DNA of 64,000 nt from assembly GCF_000938265.1 (NCBI RefSeq), contig NZ_JYFC01000001.1, positions 124,001-188,000 on the forward strand. Reading direction: 5' to 3'. Shown here piece by piece: positions 18,023 through 26,333 of the stretch; the first letter of the stretch is position 1, and the number at the start of each line of letters is the position of its first letter. A program made the translations under genes and the position numbers. Under the pieces are notes generated by a model. The model searched no databases. It was not told where the DNA came from and was given only the letters and a program-made list of their open reading frames with translations. Origin of the DNA: Agreia bicolorata (lineage in GTDB: Bacteria; Actinomycetota; Actinomycetes; Actinomycetales; Microbacteriaceae).

Positions 18023-20307
18023 GACGGTCGGTCGGAACGCACGAAGAGCGAGGCCGGCAGCAGCCGAGCTCGACGACGTGCGGACTGCTCCGCCTCGTCA
18101 CGGATGGCGTTCTCGATTGAGATCAGCGCCACTCTGATTTTCGCCCGCTCGAGCCCTCCGACCGGTGCGTGGCGGCGGTCTGCATATTGTTCGCGCTCCA
18201 CTGCCCGGCGCAGCGAGTCCACGTCTGCGCTGGGGATGCGGCGGAGATCGAGCAGCCTCTGGCCGAAGGTCGCGGGGGTGTCTCCACGCGAGACCACGAT
18301 GCCGAAATCGCGAGCGAAGTCCTGGAGTTCCCGCCACGCCTGTGTCGCCGGCGTGTCTGAGCGATCGATCGAGGCGAGAAAGCGTCGTCGGCGCCATATT
18401 CTGACCGAGGCTGGAACAAGCCCTGCGAGGCACACACCCGCCACAACGGCTACCACGATCAACCATCCCCGCAGCTGCGCCAGTGATCTGGTCTCCCCCG
18501 CCGACGATTCGGCAGCCGGATCGGCCTTGTCTCGGGCCCGCGTCGTGGGAGTGACCTCAGACGTCTGAGGTGTGGGCGCCGTGGATTGGGTGGGCTGCTC
18601 TGCGAAAGCCGGCAGAGAATAGGCCGGAACGGAGATGCCCAGGCCGGGGGTCGGCTCGAACGGCAGCCACCCGACGCCCTCGAAGTAGAGTTCCGGCCAC
18701 GAGTGAAGCTGATCGGTCAGCACTTCGTACTGCGGCTTGCCGTCGACGTAGCGCGATACTGCTGAGTTCGGAAAGTAGCCGATCGCGATCCGCGATGGGA
18801 TTCCGAGAACACGGGCCATCGTGGCCATCGATGCGGCGAAGTGCACGCAATATCCGCTCTTCACCTCGAGGAAGGCCGCTAGCGCCTCAGCATTGCTGCC
18901 ATCGAACGATTCGGCGACAGGTGTCTCAACCGAGTATGTGAACTGACCCGAAGTGAAGTACGACTGCAGAGCCACCGCACGGTCGTAGTTCGTCGTGGCC
19001 CCGGCGGCAACTTGGTTGGCAACATCAGAAACGATCGTCGGTAGGTCGGCCGGCAGTTGCAACAGCGGATTCAGAGCGGGCGAGACGGCCGTTCCCGCCG
19101 CGGCCAGCTGCTCAGCCGAGGGCGTGAGAACCAGGCTGTCGACCGAGTAGTCGTCACCTCTGCTGTCGTTGCGGCTGTCGGGAAGGGTCACGACGCCCGT
19201 ATCGGGATCGGCGGTCCAGCCGCGACCGGCGCCGTTGAGGGTCGTCGCCGGGTACGGCAGGGGCAGCCACTCGCTTCTCAAACCTTCGATCGACACGTCG
19301 GTCGTCACCGTCGAGCGCTCCACGTCATCGGCTAAGCCGGTCGGGCTGGTCAGCTGTTGCACCAATCCATCGGCGTTCTCATCGGGCTGCCACGTTCCCG
19401 TCGAGAAGTCGGTCAAGTCGACCATCTTGAGGTAGAGCGGCTTGTCCGCCGTTGTCGTATAGCGGAGCGACACGATCGGCGTAGTCCGTCGGAGATCGCG
19501 CCCGAGCTGGATCACGGGATCGATGCCCGCGCCATAGACGGATGGCAGGCGTGCAGCATTTCTCGAATCGGCGAAAGCCTGAGCGGTGAGTCCAGGCGTG
19601 ACCGACGGAACGATGAGAGCACACACAACGGCAGCCGCGCCGAGCGCCAATGCGGTCGCAGGAGAACGTCCGGCCCGACTCATCGATCGGCGCTGCGGTC
19701 TCGTGTTGCCGTCGACTCGCGCCGCAATCCACAGCAGCAGCAGGAATGACGCCGCTGTTGCCATGAATCGCACGACGTCGACATCGCGCGCCTGCACTGC
19801 CGAGGGCGTAGAGAACAGCGCTAGCGCGAGTACGCCGATAAAGGCGGGAAAGCGCGCGACGATGGCGGCGTCTGCCACGACGGCGATAAGGCCGCACGCC
19901 ATGCAGATCAACTGCATGAGTGAGGCGACGGGGTCGGCGGGGATCGTCTGTACTTGAATCTGAGCACCGGCATCGATGAAACCCGCGATGAGTGCGCCGA
20001 TTGTGGACGGGGTGGGAATGATGCCGACGATCGCCGTGCCAGGGGCGAAAAACCACTGGCTCACAAGAACCCAGACGACGAATGCCGCTGCGACCCCGAA
20101 TGCTGGCCGAAAGCCTGAAGCCCGAACAGCCCAGGATGCGCCGACACAGGCCGTGGCCATTGCCATGGCTGCGAACCACCAGTCGGAACCTTGGATGATC
20201 GGCGCCAGGCCCGCGAGCGGTACTCCGATCGTGATCAGGACAGCAAGAGAAACCATCCACGAGCCACGTTGCCGCAGCCGCCGGTCGAGCCGTGCACGGG
20301 CGCTCAT
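18019..20307 (-). CDS. Transglutaminase-like membrane protein
   Basis: A 762-residue membrane protein. The N-terminal third has about six hydrophobic segments (from WMVSLAVLITIGVPLAGLA to ALALGAAAVVCALIVPS). An extracytoplasmic transglutaminase-core domain follows, with Cys in KSGYCVHFAASMATMARV, His in QLHSWPELYF and Asp/Glu in GWLPFEPTPG. A last membrane segment (WLIVVAVVAGVCLAGLVP) precedes a cytoplasmic DUF4129-like tail. Such proteins pair with MoxR ATPase and DUF58 proteins in a conserved three-gene operon. The ATG at 20307 overlaps the DUF58 stop (ATGA), supporting that start. Substrate unknown. Confidence 0.9.
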   Translation of the reverse strand: MSARARLDRRLRQRGSWMVSLAVLITIGVPLAGLAPIIQGSDWWFAAMAMATACVGASWAVRASGFRPAFGVAAAFVVWVLVSQWFFAPGTAIVGIIPTPSTIGALIAGFIDAGAQIQVQTIPADPVASLMQLICMACGLIAVVADAAIVARFPAFIGVLALALFSTPSAVQARDVDVVRFMATAASFLLLLWIAARVDGNTRPQRRSMSRAGRSPATALALGAAAVVCALIVPSVTPGLTAQAFADSRNAARLPSVYGAGIDPVIQLGRDLRRTTPIVSLRYTTTADKPLYLKMVDLTDFSTGTWQPDENADGLVQQLTSPTGLADDVERSTVTTDVSIEGLRSEWLPLPYPATTLNGAGRGWTADPDTGVVTLPDSRNDSRGDDYSVDSLVLTPSAEQLAAAGTAVSPALNPLLQLPADLPTIVSDVANQVAAGATTNYDRAVALQSYFTSGQFTYSVETPVAESFDGSNAEALAAFLEVKSGYCVHFAASMATMARVLGIPSRIAIGYFPNSAVSRYVDGKPQYEVLTDQLHSWPELYFEGVGWLPFEPTPGLGISVPAYSLPAFAEQPTQSTAPTPQTSEVTPTTRARDKADPAAESSAGETRSLAQLRGWLIVVAVVAGVCLAGLVPASVRIWRRRRFLASIDRSDTPATQAWRELQDFARDFGIVVSRGDTPATFGQRLLDLRRIPSADVDSLRRAVEREQYADRRHAPVGGLERAKIRVALISIENAIRDEAEQSARRRARLLPASLFVRSDRPS

Positions 20308-21632
20308 CGGGCGAGCCTCGCCGTGTCCGGCTCCCACGCTGACGATGGCGTGTCGACAGGTGAGACGAGTCGTGCCGTCCATCCCGCGCGCATCAGGTGT
20401 TCGCGCAGTCGCCGCGCCCACTCGGGCGCCAACTCTTGCGACGTCGGGGGAACGTCATGCACGATGAAGGCGAGGGCCGACGAGCTTGCCGTCGCCGCCC
20501 GAGAGAGGGCGTCGAGCGACTCCGCGTCGACATCGCCGAGCACCGCGAAAAGCGGGGGCAGCTCGCCCGACCCGTGTCCGGCATCCGCAACGATGTCACG
20601 AACAGCCAGCGGCAGATGCCCGGCCCCCAGGCGCGCTCTGGCGCCTCGAAGAAGCAGCTCGGCCGGTTCGCCAGCTGAACGCTCGCCGGAATGCGGTGCT
20701 GCTGGATCGGCCGACTCGACGAATACGGTGCGGTATCCCTCGCCAAGCAGATGCATGCCTATCGAGACCGACATCGAGACCGCCCACTCGAATGCCTCGG
20801 ACTGCGTTTCGCCGGCCCGTCCGCGCCGATCATGCGCGAAACTCTCAAGTCGGTTGTCGAGCACGATGACCGCCTCGTGGTCTGTGTGCTGGTCGTCCTG
20901 CCTCACCATGAGCTCGGAGTGCCGAGCAGTGGCCGGCCAGTGCACGCGTCGGATGCTGTCACCGGTCTGGTACTTGCGGGCGATCACGTCTTGTTCGCCA
21001 CTCGCCGACGGGCGTCGGGACTGCATGGACTGTCCGTCGCCGCTCGGCAGTCGAAACGAACCACGGGAAAGAGTCTCGACGTCGGGGGTCACCGTGAGGA
21101 CGTCGGTGCCGCCCACGGCGAAGCGACGAGTCGCGAGACCGAACGGATCGCTGAACCTGATCCACAGCGGGCCGACCTCGTGCTGGCCCCGTCGCGGAGA
21201 TTCGATGAGGTAGCGCGCAGTCGTCACTCTCGGCGTGCCGGTTTCGAGCGACCGGAAGGCGGGTAACGGCGGCAGTGTGTCGGTCGGGCTGCTGATGAGG
21301 GGTGAGGCCGCCTCGTCGTGCCATAGCGCAGCAGGCGTTGTGGCGATGCCCCAGTTCTGCACCGAGAGGCTCACCTCGCACTCGGCGCCCGCGTTGGCCG
21401 TCTCTGGAGAGAACCGCCGAACGACGGTGAGCTTCGGTCGGCGCACGGAGACGAGCAGTAGCGCCAGCAGCGGCAGCGCCAACGAGGCGGAAGCGGCGAA
21501 AGCGATCTCACGCTGACCGAGCATCGGCGCGAGCACGAACAGTGCGATGGATGCCGCAAGAAATCCCCAGCCGCGGATCGTGAATGCGGGCCACCGCTGG
21601 CCTCGGCGAGACACGTTCGCGAGAAAGCCCAT
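20304..21632 (-). CDS. DUF58 domain protein
   Basis: A 442-residue protein with two N-terminal hydrophobic segments (GFLAASIALFVLAPML, FAASASLALPLLALLLVS) and a long cytoplasmic part. The DUF58 signature is clear near residues 215-240: YQTGDSIRRVHWPATARHSELMVRQ, followed by a von Willebrand-like Asp region (AVIVLDNRLES). It is the middle gene of the MoxR-DUF58-transglutaminase operon, with a 3-nt gap upstream and an ATGA overlap downstream. The family is believed to act with MoxR AAA+ chaperones in envelope-related assembly; the specific client is not known. Confidence 0.9.
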   Translation of the reverse strand: MGFLANVSRRGQRWPAFTIRGWGFLAASIALFVLAPMLGQREIAFAASASLALPLLALLLVSVRRPKLTVVRRFSPETANAGAECEVSLSVQNWGIATTPAALWHDEAASPLISSPTDTLPPLPAFRSLETGTPRVTTARYLIESPRRGQHEVGPLWIRFSDPFGLATRRFAVGGTDVLTVTPDVETLSRGSFRLPSGDGQSMQSRRPSASGEQDVIARKYQTGDSIRRVHWPATARHSELMVRQDDQHTDHEAVIVLDNRLESFAHDRRGRAGETQSEAFEWAVSMSVSIGMHLLGEGYRTVFVESADPAAPHSGERSAGEPAELLLRGARARLGAGHLPLAVRDIVADAGHGSGELPPLFAVLGDVDAESLDALSRAATASSSALAFIVHDVPPTSQELAPEWARRLREHLMRAGWTARLVSPVDTPSSAWEPDTARLAR

Positions 21633-21635
21633 CGG

Positions 21636-22655
21636 TCAGAGAGACCGGGCGGCGACGAGCGGCACCGGCGTCGCCTGCACAATTCTGATCAGAGTCTCCT
21701 CGATCGCATCGACGCCACTGCGATGGTCATTCACGGACTTACGGGTCGGAACGATGCGGTGCCCCAGAACGGGAACCACCAACGCGTCGACATCGTCGGG
21801 TAGAACGAAATCGCGGCCCTCGAGCGCAGCGGCGACCTTTGCCGCGCGAACAAGATGCAGGGTCGCCCGAGGGCTGACGCCCAGACGAACCTCTGGATCA
21901 CGCCGGGTCGCCTGTGCGATGTTCACGACGTACTGCTCGACGGCTCGAGAGACGAACACCTCGCGGGCGCAGCGGGTCATCGCCTGAAGCTCATCGCGAT
22001 TGACCACGGCATCGATGTCGTCGAGCGGGCTTTGCAACTCACGGTTGTGCAGCATGGCGAGTTCGGCGTCGGCGTCGGGATACCCCATCGAGATCCGAGC
22101 CATGAACCGGTCGCGTTGCGCCTCGGGCAGCGCGAACGTCCCCTCCATCTCGATGGGGTTCTGGGTCGCGACGACGCTGAAGGGCGTGTCGAGACGATGA
22201 GTCACTCCATCGACAGAGACCTGCCGCTCCTCCATGCATTCGAGCAGGGCCGACTGCGTCTTCGGCGAAGCCCGGTTGATCTCGTCGGCGATCACGATAT
22301 TGGCGAACACGGCTCCAGGCTTGAACTCGAATCGGTTCGCTTGTTGGTTGAAGATCGACACACCCGTCACGTCGGACGGGAGCAAGTCTGGAGTGAACTG
22401 GATTCGACTGACCGATGCACTGACCGAACGGGCCAGCGCTTTGGCCAGGGTGGTCTTGCCGACGCCAGGCACATCTTCGACAAGGAGGTGTCCTTCGGCC
22501 AGAAGAACGATGAGCGACAACGTTGCGACGTCGGTCTTGCCATTGATGACGGCTTCGAGATTGGCCATGATGGCGCCGGAGAGCCGAGCGAACTCGTCGA
22601 GGTCGATCTCGGCGGCGTCGGCACGGGCGCTGGGCTGGGTGGTCGAATCGGGCAA
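21636..22655 (-). CDS. MoxR-family AAA+ ATPase
   Basis: A 339-residue cytosolic AAA_3 ATPase. Walker A is DVPGVGKTTLAKAL, Walker B with its MoxR extension is IVIADEINRASPKTQSALLE, and sensor 1 is VVATQNPIEMEGTFALPEAQRDRFM, followed by the lid domain. MoxR proteins are chaperone-like ATPases acting on the products of adjacent DUF58 and membrane genes, which follow here in the same operon. The start at 22655 gives the typical acidic lead to FARLSGAIMANLEAVINGK. Confidence 0.93.
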   Translation of the reverse strand: MPDSTTQPSARADAAEIDLDEFARLSGAIMANLEAVINGKTDVATLSLIVLLAEGHLLVEDVPGVGKTTLAKALARSVSASVSRIQFTPDLLPSDVTGVSIFNQQANRFEFKPGAVFANIVIADEINRASPKTQSALLECMEERQVSVDGVTHRLDTPFSVVATQNPIEMEGTFALPEAQRDRFMARISMGYPDADAELAMLHNRELQSPLDDIDAVVNRDELQAMTRCAREVFVSRAVEQYVVNIAQATRRDPEVRLGVSPRATLHLVRAAKVAAALEGRDFVLPDDVDALVVPVLGHRIVPTRKSVNDHRSGVDAIEETLIRIVQATPVPLVAARSL

Positions 22656-22734
22656 CAGGAAACTCCCTCGTTTCGCTCGATTCTAACCGCGCAAATCGAG
22701 TGACCCTCCTGACCACCGCAAAACGATGCCCGGG

Positions 22735-23259
22735 TCAGGCGCGGTGAGCCGGATGCCCCGTCGTCAGATATTTCGCACCCTCGTCTGGGTCGGTGAGCCA
22801 CTCGGTGAACAGCATCACCATGTCGTCTCGGATTTGCACCTCACCCAGGTCAGGGTGGTCGATGAGTGCCGTTGTGACGAGGCCTTCTTCAACGGGGAGG
22901 TAGTTTGACGCACCTCGCCTATACGCGGCCTGAGCCGCCTGCAGATGCACGGCGAACGACGGGCCGTAGTCTTCTCCGTCTCGGAAGACGCCCTGTGCCC
23001 AAGCGATCAGATCGAAGTCCGTCTTCGCGTCCCACGGGCAGTTGCGGAGTGTCTTGTCGCTGTCGGAAAAGTATCGGTACTTGAGCTCGCCGTCGATGAC
23101 CCAGTAGTTCGCGTTGGCGATGCCAATGCCGATCGTCAGGCTTGGCGTCTCAGGATCGAGCAGCCTGTACGTGCTGATGTAGGTGACAGACGCCGGCATC
23201 GGCGACTGCAGAGCACGGGGAATGGGGGCGGGGATGCGAATCTCGAACGAACTAAACAC
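22735..23259 (-). CDS. Hypothetical protein, 174 residues
   Basis: Start set at the GTG at 23259, because GGGGAGGAG lies 5-13 nt upstream; a GTG six codons earlier falls before that site. The protein begins FSSFEIRIPAPIPRALQSP and contains TYISTYRLLDPETPSLTIGIG, WVIDGELKYRYFSDSDKTLRN and a helical C-terminus with TEWLTDPDEGAKYLTTGH. No signal peptide or membrane helix is visible. I do not recognise the family. It lies 79 nt upstream of moxR on the same strand and is divergent from the SPFH gene. Confidence 0.7.
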   Translation of the reverse strand: MFSSFEIRIPAPIPRALQSPMPASVTYISTYRLLDPETPSLTIGIGIANANYWVIDGELKYRYFSDSDKTLRNCPWDAKTDFDLIAWAQGVFRDGEDYGPSFAVHLQAAQAAYRRGASNYLPVEEGLVTTALIDHPDLGEVQIRDDMVMLFTEWLTDPDEGAKYLTTGHPAHRA

Positions 23260-23512
23260 GAGGCTCCTCCCCGGCACATGGCTGAATCCGACTCTAGCGC
23301 GTGAACTGCATCGGCAAAAATATGAGCGGCGCGCCGTGCGCCCGGGTCATCCGATTTGCAGCCGTGCCGAAACTGACCGCTGGGATGCCATCTCAACCGC
23401 GCCTTGCCATCGGCACGCCGTCCTGCCTTTTTCTGGCAAGGTGGAGCCTGAATCGCCACGCGTCCGCGGCGGCATCCGAGACTGTCCCTTACAGGGCTCC
23501 AGAGAGGTACTT

Positions 23513-25069
23513 ATGGACAACGCCGAACTCGCCGGCATCCTCGTCATCGTCGGGATAGCCATAGTCGTCGCTGTCGTCGTCGCTCTCATCCTGCTGGTGT
23601 TCGCACGCAGTTGGATCAAAGTGGCTCGAGCCGACGAGGCTCTCGTCATTTCAGGCCGCAAGCAGAAAGTTCAGCTTGCAGTCCTCAGCGCCGACGGCTC
23701 AAGCCGCGACGAGATGTCCGAATCGCCCGTGACGGTCATCGTCAACGGCAAGTCGCTCGTCAACCCGATCACGCAGCGCCACGAGATCATCTCGCTTCGC
23801 TCGCGCCAGGTCTCCTTGAACGCCGAGGCGCAATCGCTCGACAGTGTGACATTGAATGTCGATGGTGTGGCCATCGTGAAGATCGGTTCCGATCCACTCC
23901 TGGTGCGACGCGCCGCCGAGCGTTTCGCCTCGCAGGACACAGCGATCGAGCAGTTCACCACCGAGCAGCTGGAAGGCGCGCTCCGTGGAATCGTAGCCAC
24001 TCTGTCGGTTGTCGAACTCATGCGAGAGCGCAAGAAGTTCTCCGACCAGATCGCCGCCGACGTTTCTCAGGAGCTCGCTGAGCAGGGACTGATCCTCGAC
24101 TCGTTCCAGATCAAGGGCATCACAGACAAGGTCGGCTACATCCAATCACTCGGCGCTCCCGAGATCCAGGCGAAGCGCCAGGCCGCAGAGATCTCGCAGA
24201 CCAACGCAGACCGGGCCATCAACCAGAAGAACATCGCTAACAAGGAGGCCAACCTCGTCGAGCAGACCGGTCTCGACACCAACACCGCCAACTCGAATGC
24301 CGGCATCGGCCGAGCGCGAGCCGAGGCGGAACAGGCCGAGAACCTCGCCCGCGAGCAGGCACAGCAGGCCGTTCTCCAGCAACAGGCCGAGAACCGGCAA
24401 GCGCAATTGGATGCCGACGTCAAGCGTGTCGCCGATGCTCAGCGATACGAGGCGGAGACCCGTGCACAGGCCGAGTTGTACACCCGCGAGCGGGCCGCAG
24501 AGGCTGCGGCCATCGAGCAGGTCAAGCAGGCAGAGGCCCGTACCCGCATCGCCGAGCAGCAGGCGCAGGCAGACAAGGCGCGTGCGGACGGTGAGGCTGC
24601 GGCCGCGGTCGCCAAGGCGACTGGTGAGGCGAGCGCACTTCGTGCGCAGGCCGAAGCCGAGTCCGAGGCGCGCCGTCTGCGTGCAAACGCAGAGGCTGAC
24701 GCCATCCGTGCAGAAGGTGACGCCCGCGCCGCCGCTCTGGAAGCGGAAGCCAAGGCCATCGCCTCGAACCAGGAGGCCTTCCTCTCGCAGCGCGTTCTCG
24801 ACGTGCTGCCGTCGATCATGGCCGAATTCGCGAAGGGATACTCCGCGATCGGAAGCGTGTCGATCGTCGGCGGATCAAGCGAAGATGGAGCGTCGAATCT
24901 CGTCGGTGCGGACAGCGCAAAAGCATTGAAGTCGGTATTCGACACCGTCAGCTCGGCGACGGGTGTCGACCTCGCATCGATCATTCAGGGGCAGGCTGTC
25001 GGGCGCGGGATCGGCGAGGGCATGGCTGCGGCTGCTCCCCCGCCCCCTGCAGCGTCAAGCGCGCCGTGA
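23513..25069 (+). CDS. Flotillin-like SPFH domain protein
   Basis: A 518-residue membrane-anchored scaffold. Residues 9-31 form one N-terminal membrane segment (ILVIVGIAIVVAVVVALILL). An SPFH/Band 7 domain follows to about residue 200 (EALVISGRKQKVQLAV, RFASQDTAIEQFTTEQLEG). Then comes a very long Ala/Glu/Gln-rich coiled coil to about 440 and a short Ala/Pro tail. This order matches bacterial flotillins such as FloT/YuaG, which organise membrane microdomains. Start at the ATG at 23513 is supported by AGAGAGG just upstream. No NfeD partner gene is adjacent. A hairpin follows the stop. Confidence 0.9.
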   Translation: MDNAELAGILVIVGIAIVVAVVVALILLVFARSWIKVARADEALVISGRKQKVQLAVLSADGSSRDEMSESPVTVIVNGKSLVNPITQRHEIISLRSRQVSLNAEAQSLDSVTLNVDGVAIVKIGSDPLLVRRAAERFASQDTAIEQFTTEQLEGALRGIVATLSVVELMRERKKFSDQIAADVSQELAEQGLILDSFQIKGITDKVGYIQSLGAPEIQAKRQAAEISQTNADRAINQKNIANKEANLVEQTGLDTNTANSNAGIGRARAEAEQAENLAREQAQQAVLQQQAENRQAQLDADVKRVADAQRYEAETRAQAELYTRERAAEAAAIEQVKQAEARTRIAEQQAQADKARADGEAAAAVAKATGEASALRAQAEAESEARRLRANAEADAIRAEGDARAAALEAEAKAIASNQEAFLSQRVLDVLPSIMAEFAKGYSAIGSVSIVGGSSEDGASNLVGADSAKALKSVFDTVSSATGVDLASIIQGQAVGRGIGEGMAAAAPPPPAASSAP

Positions 25070-25072
25070 CTG

Positions 25073-25104
25073 AAGGGCCGTCCCGCATCCGCGAGGCGGC
25101 CCTT
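25073..25104 (+). terminator. Stem-loop terminator after the SPFH gene
   Basis: An 8-bp GC-rich stem (25073-25080 with 25097-25104) directly behind the stop codon of the SPFH gene, with a 16-nt loop and a T-containing tail. Consistent with a Rho-independent terminator. Confidence 0.55.
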
Positions 25105-25250
25105 TGCTCTTGGTGGACGCCATAGCCCGCTAATCCAATAACCGGGGAGGATCGTTTTCTCTCGAGGAACTCGAGGAACTCGAGCGAATTCGAGACCTAT
25201 CGACGGCAATCGTCCCGGAGCAACCTATTCCATCCACCACTCCGCGCTCA

Positions 25251-25637
25251 GTGTCCAGACGGCTTGACGCAGAGACTCTCACCGCGATGGTCCGTGAATA
25301 TGATGCCGGAGCCACTACCGCCGAGCTCCGGCTGAAATGCGGCCTGGCCCATTGCAGCTTGCTGAAGCTGCTGCGCGCGAACGGTGCCGTGATTCGACGC
25401 CAGGGTCTGACGGCTGCTCAAGAGAAAGCGGCTGTTGGGCTGTACGAATCCTGCCTCTCGATAGGAAGTATCGCGGAGCAGCTCAGCGCCAGCTACACGA
25501 CGGTCCGGAACTGTCTTCTACGAGCACAGGTTGAGATGCGTGATACTCACGACTGGCACGACGCTCCCCCGGCTTCGTCCGGAGCGCCGACACTGGGCGA
25601 ATGGATCGGACAGAGCCATTCAGGGTCCTCTTCTTAA
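25251..25637 (+). CDS. Double helix-turn-helix protein, recombinase-tail-like, start unclear
   Basis: The GTG at 25251 gives 128 residues with two HTH-like units: MVREYDAGATTAELRLKCGL with LLKLLRANGAVIRRQG, and AVGLYESCLSIGSIAEQLS with SYTTVRNCLLRAQVEMR. Such units occur at the C-terminal ends of small serine recombinases and as free regulators. The reading frame stays open upstream to a TAA at 25131-25133 and that part looks coding (SLEELEELERIRDLSTAIV, encoded by a 9-nt tandem repeat at 25161-25187), with GGGGAGG at 25144-25150. However, no ATG, GTG or TTG exists there in frame. The gene may be a 5'-truncated recombinase remnant at the left edge of the low-GC island. Confidence 0.55.
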   Translation: MSRRLDAETLTAMVREYDAGATTAELRLKCGLAHCSLLKLLRANGAVIRRQGLTAAQEKAAVGLYESCLSIGSIAEQLSASYTTVRNCLLRAQVEMRDTHDWHDAPPASSGAPTLGEWIGQSHSGSSS

Positions 25638-25644
25638 AAAGAGG
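25627..25644. terminator. Possible short hairpin between convergent genes
   Basis: A 6-bp stem (25627-25632 with 25639-25644) lies between the double-HTH gene and the end of the polyketide operon. It is short, so its role as a terminator is doubtful. Confidence 0.3.
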
Positions 25645-25765
25645 TTCTAAGTGAATACCTGTACCGATCTCTGGCCGTCTCCTCGTCCCATCCCCCGGAA
25701 GCACCGCACCGGGGCCATTGGTTGCAACGTGAAATACGGACACGAGCTCGATGACCCCGATTGGG

Positions 25766-26329
25766 CTACTCACGGAGATCAATAACGTCGAACACGTCAT
25801 TCTCTTCGTTGTTGTGGATTGCAAAACTCCAGACCAAGCCTGTCTCGCGCTGGGTATAGACACTCCATCTCGAGTCAGTTGTCGTGTGCCATCCATTCGT
25901 CCAGCCTGCAGGCATAACAAGTTCGCCCAGCAGCGGACGCCGATGGGCTTGCCCACTGGCTTTCCAGAGTGCTTCGGCCTGCGTCCACTGCTCGATTGTC
26001 TCGATGCACTCACCCGTCGCTCGGGTCAAAAAACGGAAGGCGGCCGGTCGACTTCTTGGCACCTCCGCATCAATCCCGATCGGCGAGTGTGAGCGGGCGA
26101 CCAGCACAACATTGTCAGTGTGCGTTGCCGACCAGATGTCTCCGCACTGACGACACCAGGAGTTGCCCAGCGGGCCCCGAGTAACAGCACAAGCTTGCGA
26201 CCCTGCCTCGCAGTCGCTTCGGGCGGCCGCTTGCATCATCGCACGCCGACCCGAAGGTGACCGACTGCGGTTGAAATCATCAACTCGGGGCACGCGTTCC
26301 GTCATGATCCAGACCTGGCCTCGGCTCAC
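25766..26329 (-). CDS. 4'-phosphopantetheinyl transferase, Sfp type
   Basis: A 187-residue enzyme that would convert apo-ACP to holo-ACP by attaching phosphopantetheine from CoA. Motifs fit the Sfp superfamily: SATHTDNVV near 68, the Mg-binding GIDAEV with Asp87 and Glu89, and WTQAEALWKASG with Glu119 and Lys123. It is shorter than Sfp and has a Cys-containing N-terminal half (NSWCRQCGDIW), so divergence is considerable. It starts at a GTG 4 nt after the KS-CLF stop and is the last gene of the operon, suggesting that it serves the ACP encoded at 33.6-33.9 kb. Confidence 0.8.
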   Translation of the reverse strand: MSRGQVWIMTERVPRVDDFNRSRSPSGRRAMMQAAARSDCEAGSQACAVTRGPLGNSWCRQCGDIWSATHTDNVVLVARSHSPIGIDAEVPRSRPAAFRFLTRATGECIETIEQWTQAEALWKASGQAHRRPLLGELVMPAGWTNGWHTTTDSRWSVYTQRETGLVWSFAIHNNEENDVFDVIDLRE

Positions 26330-26333
26330 GGCT

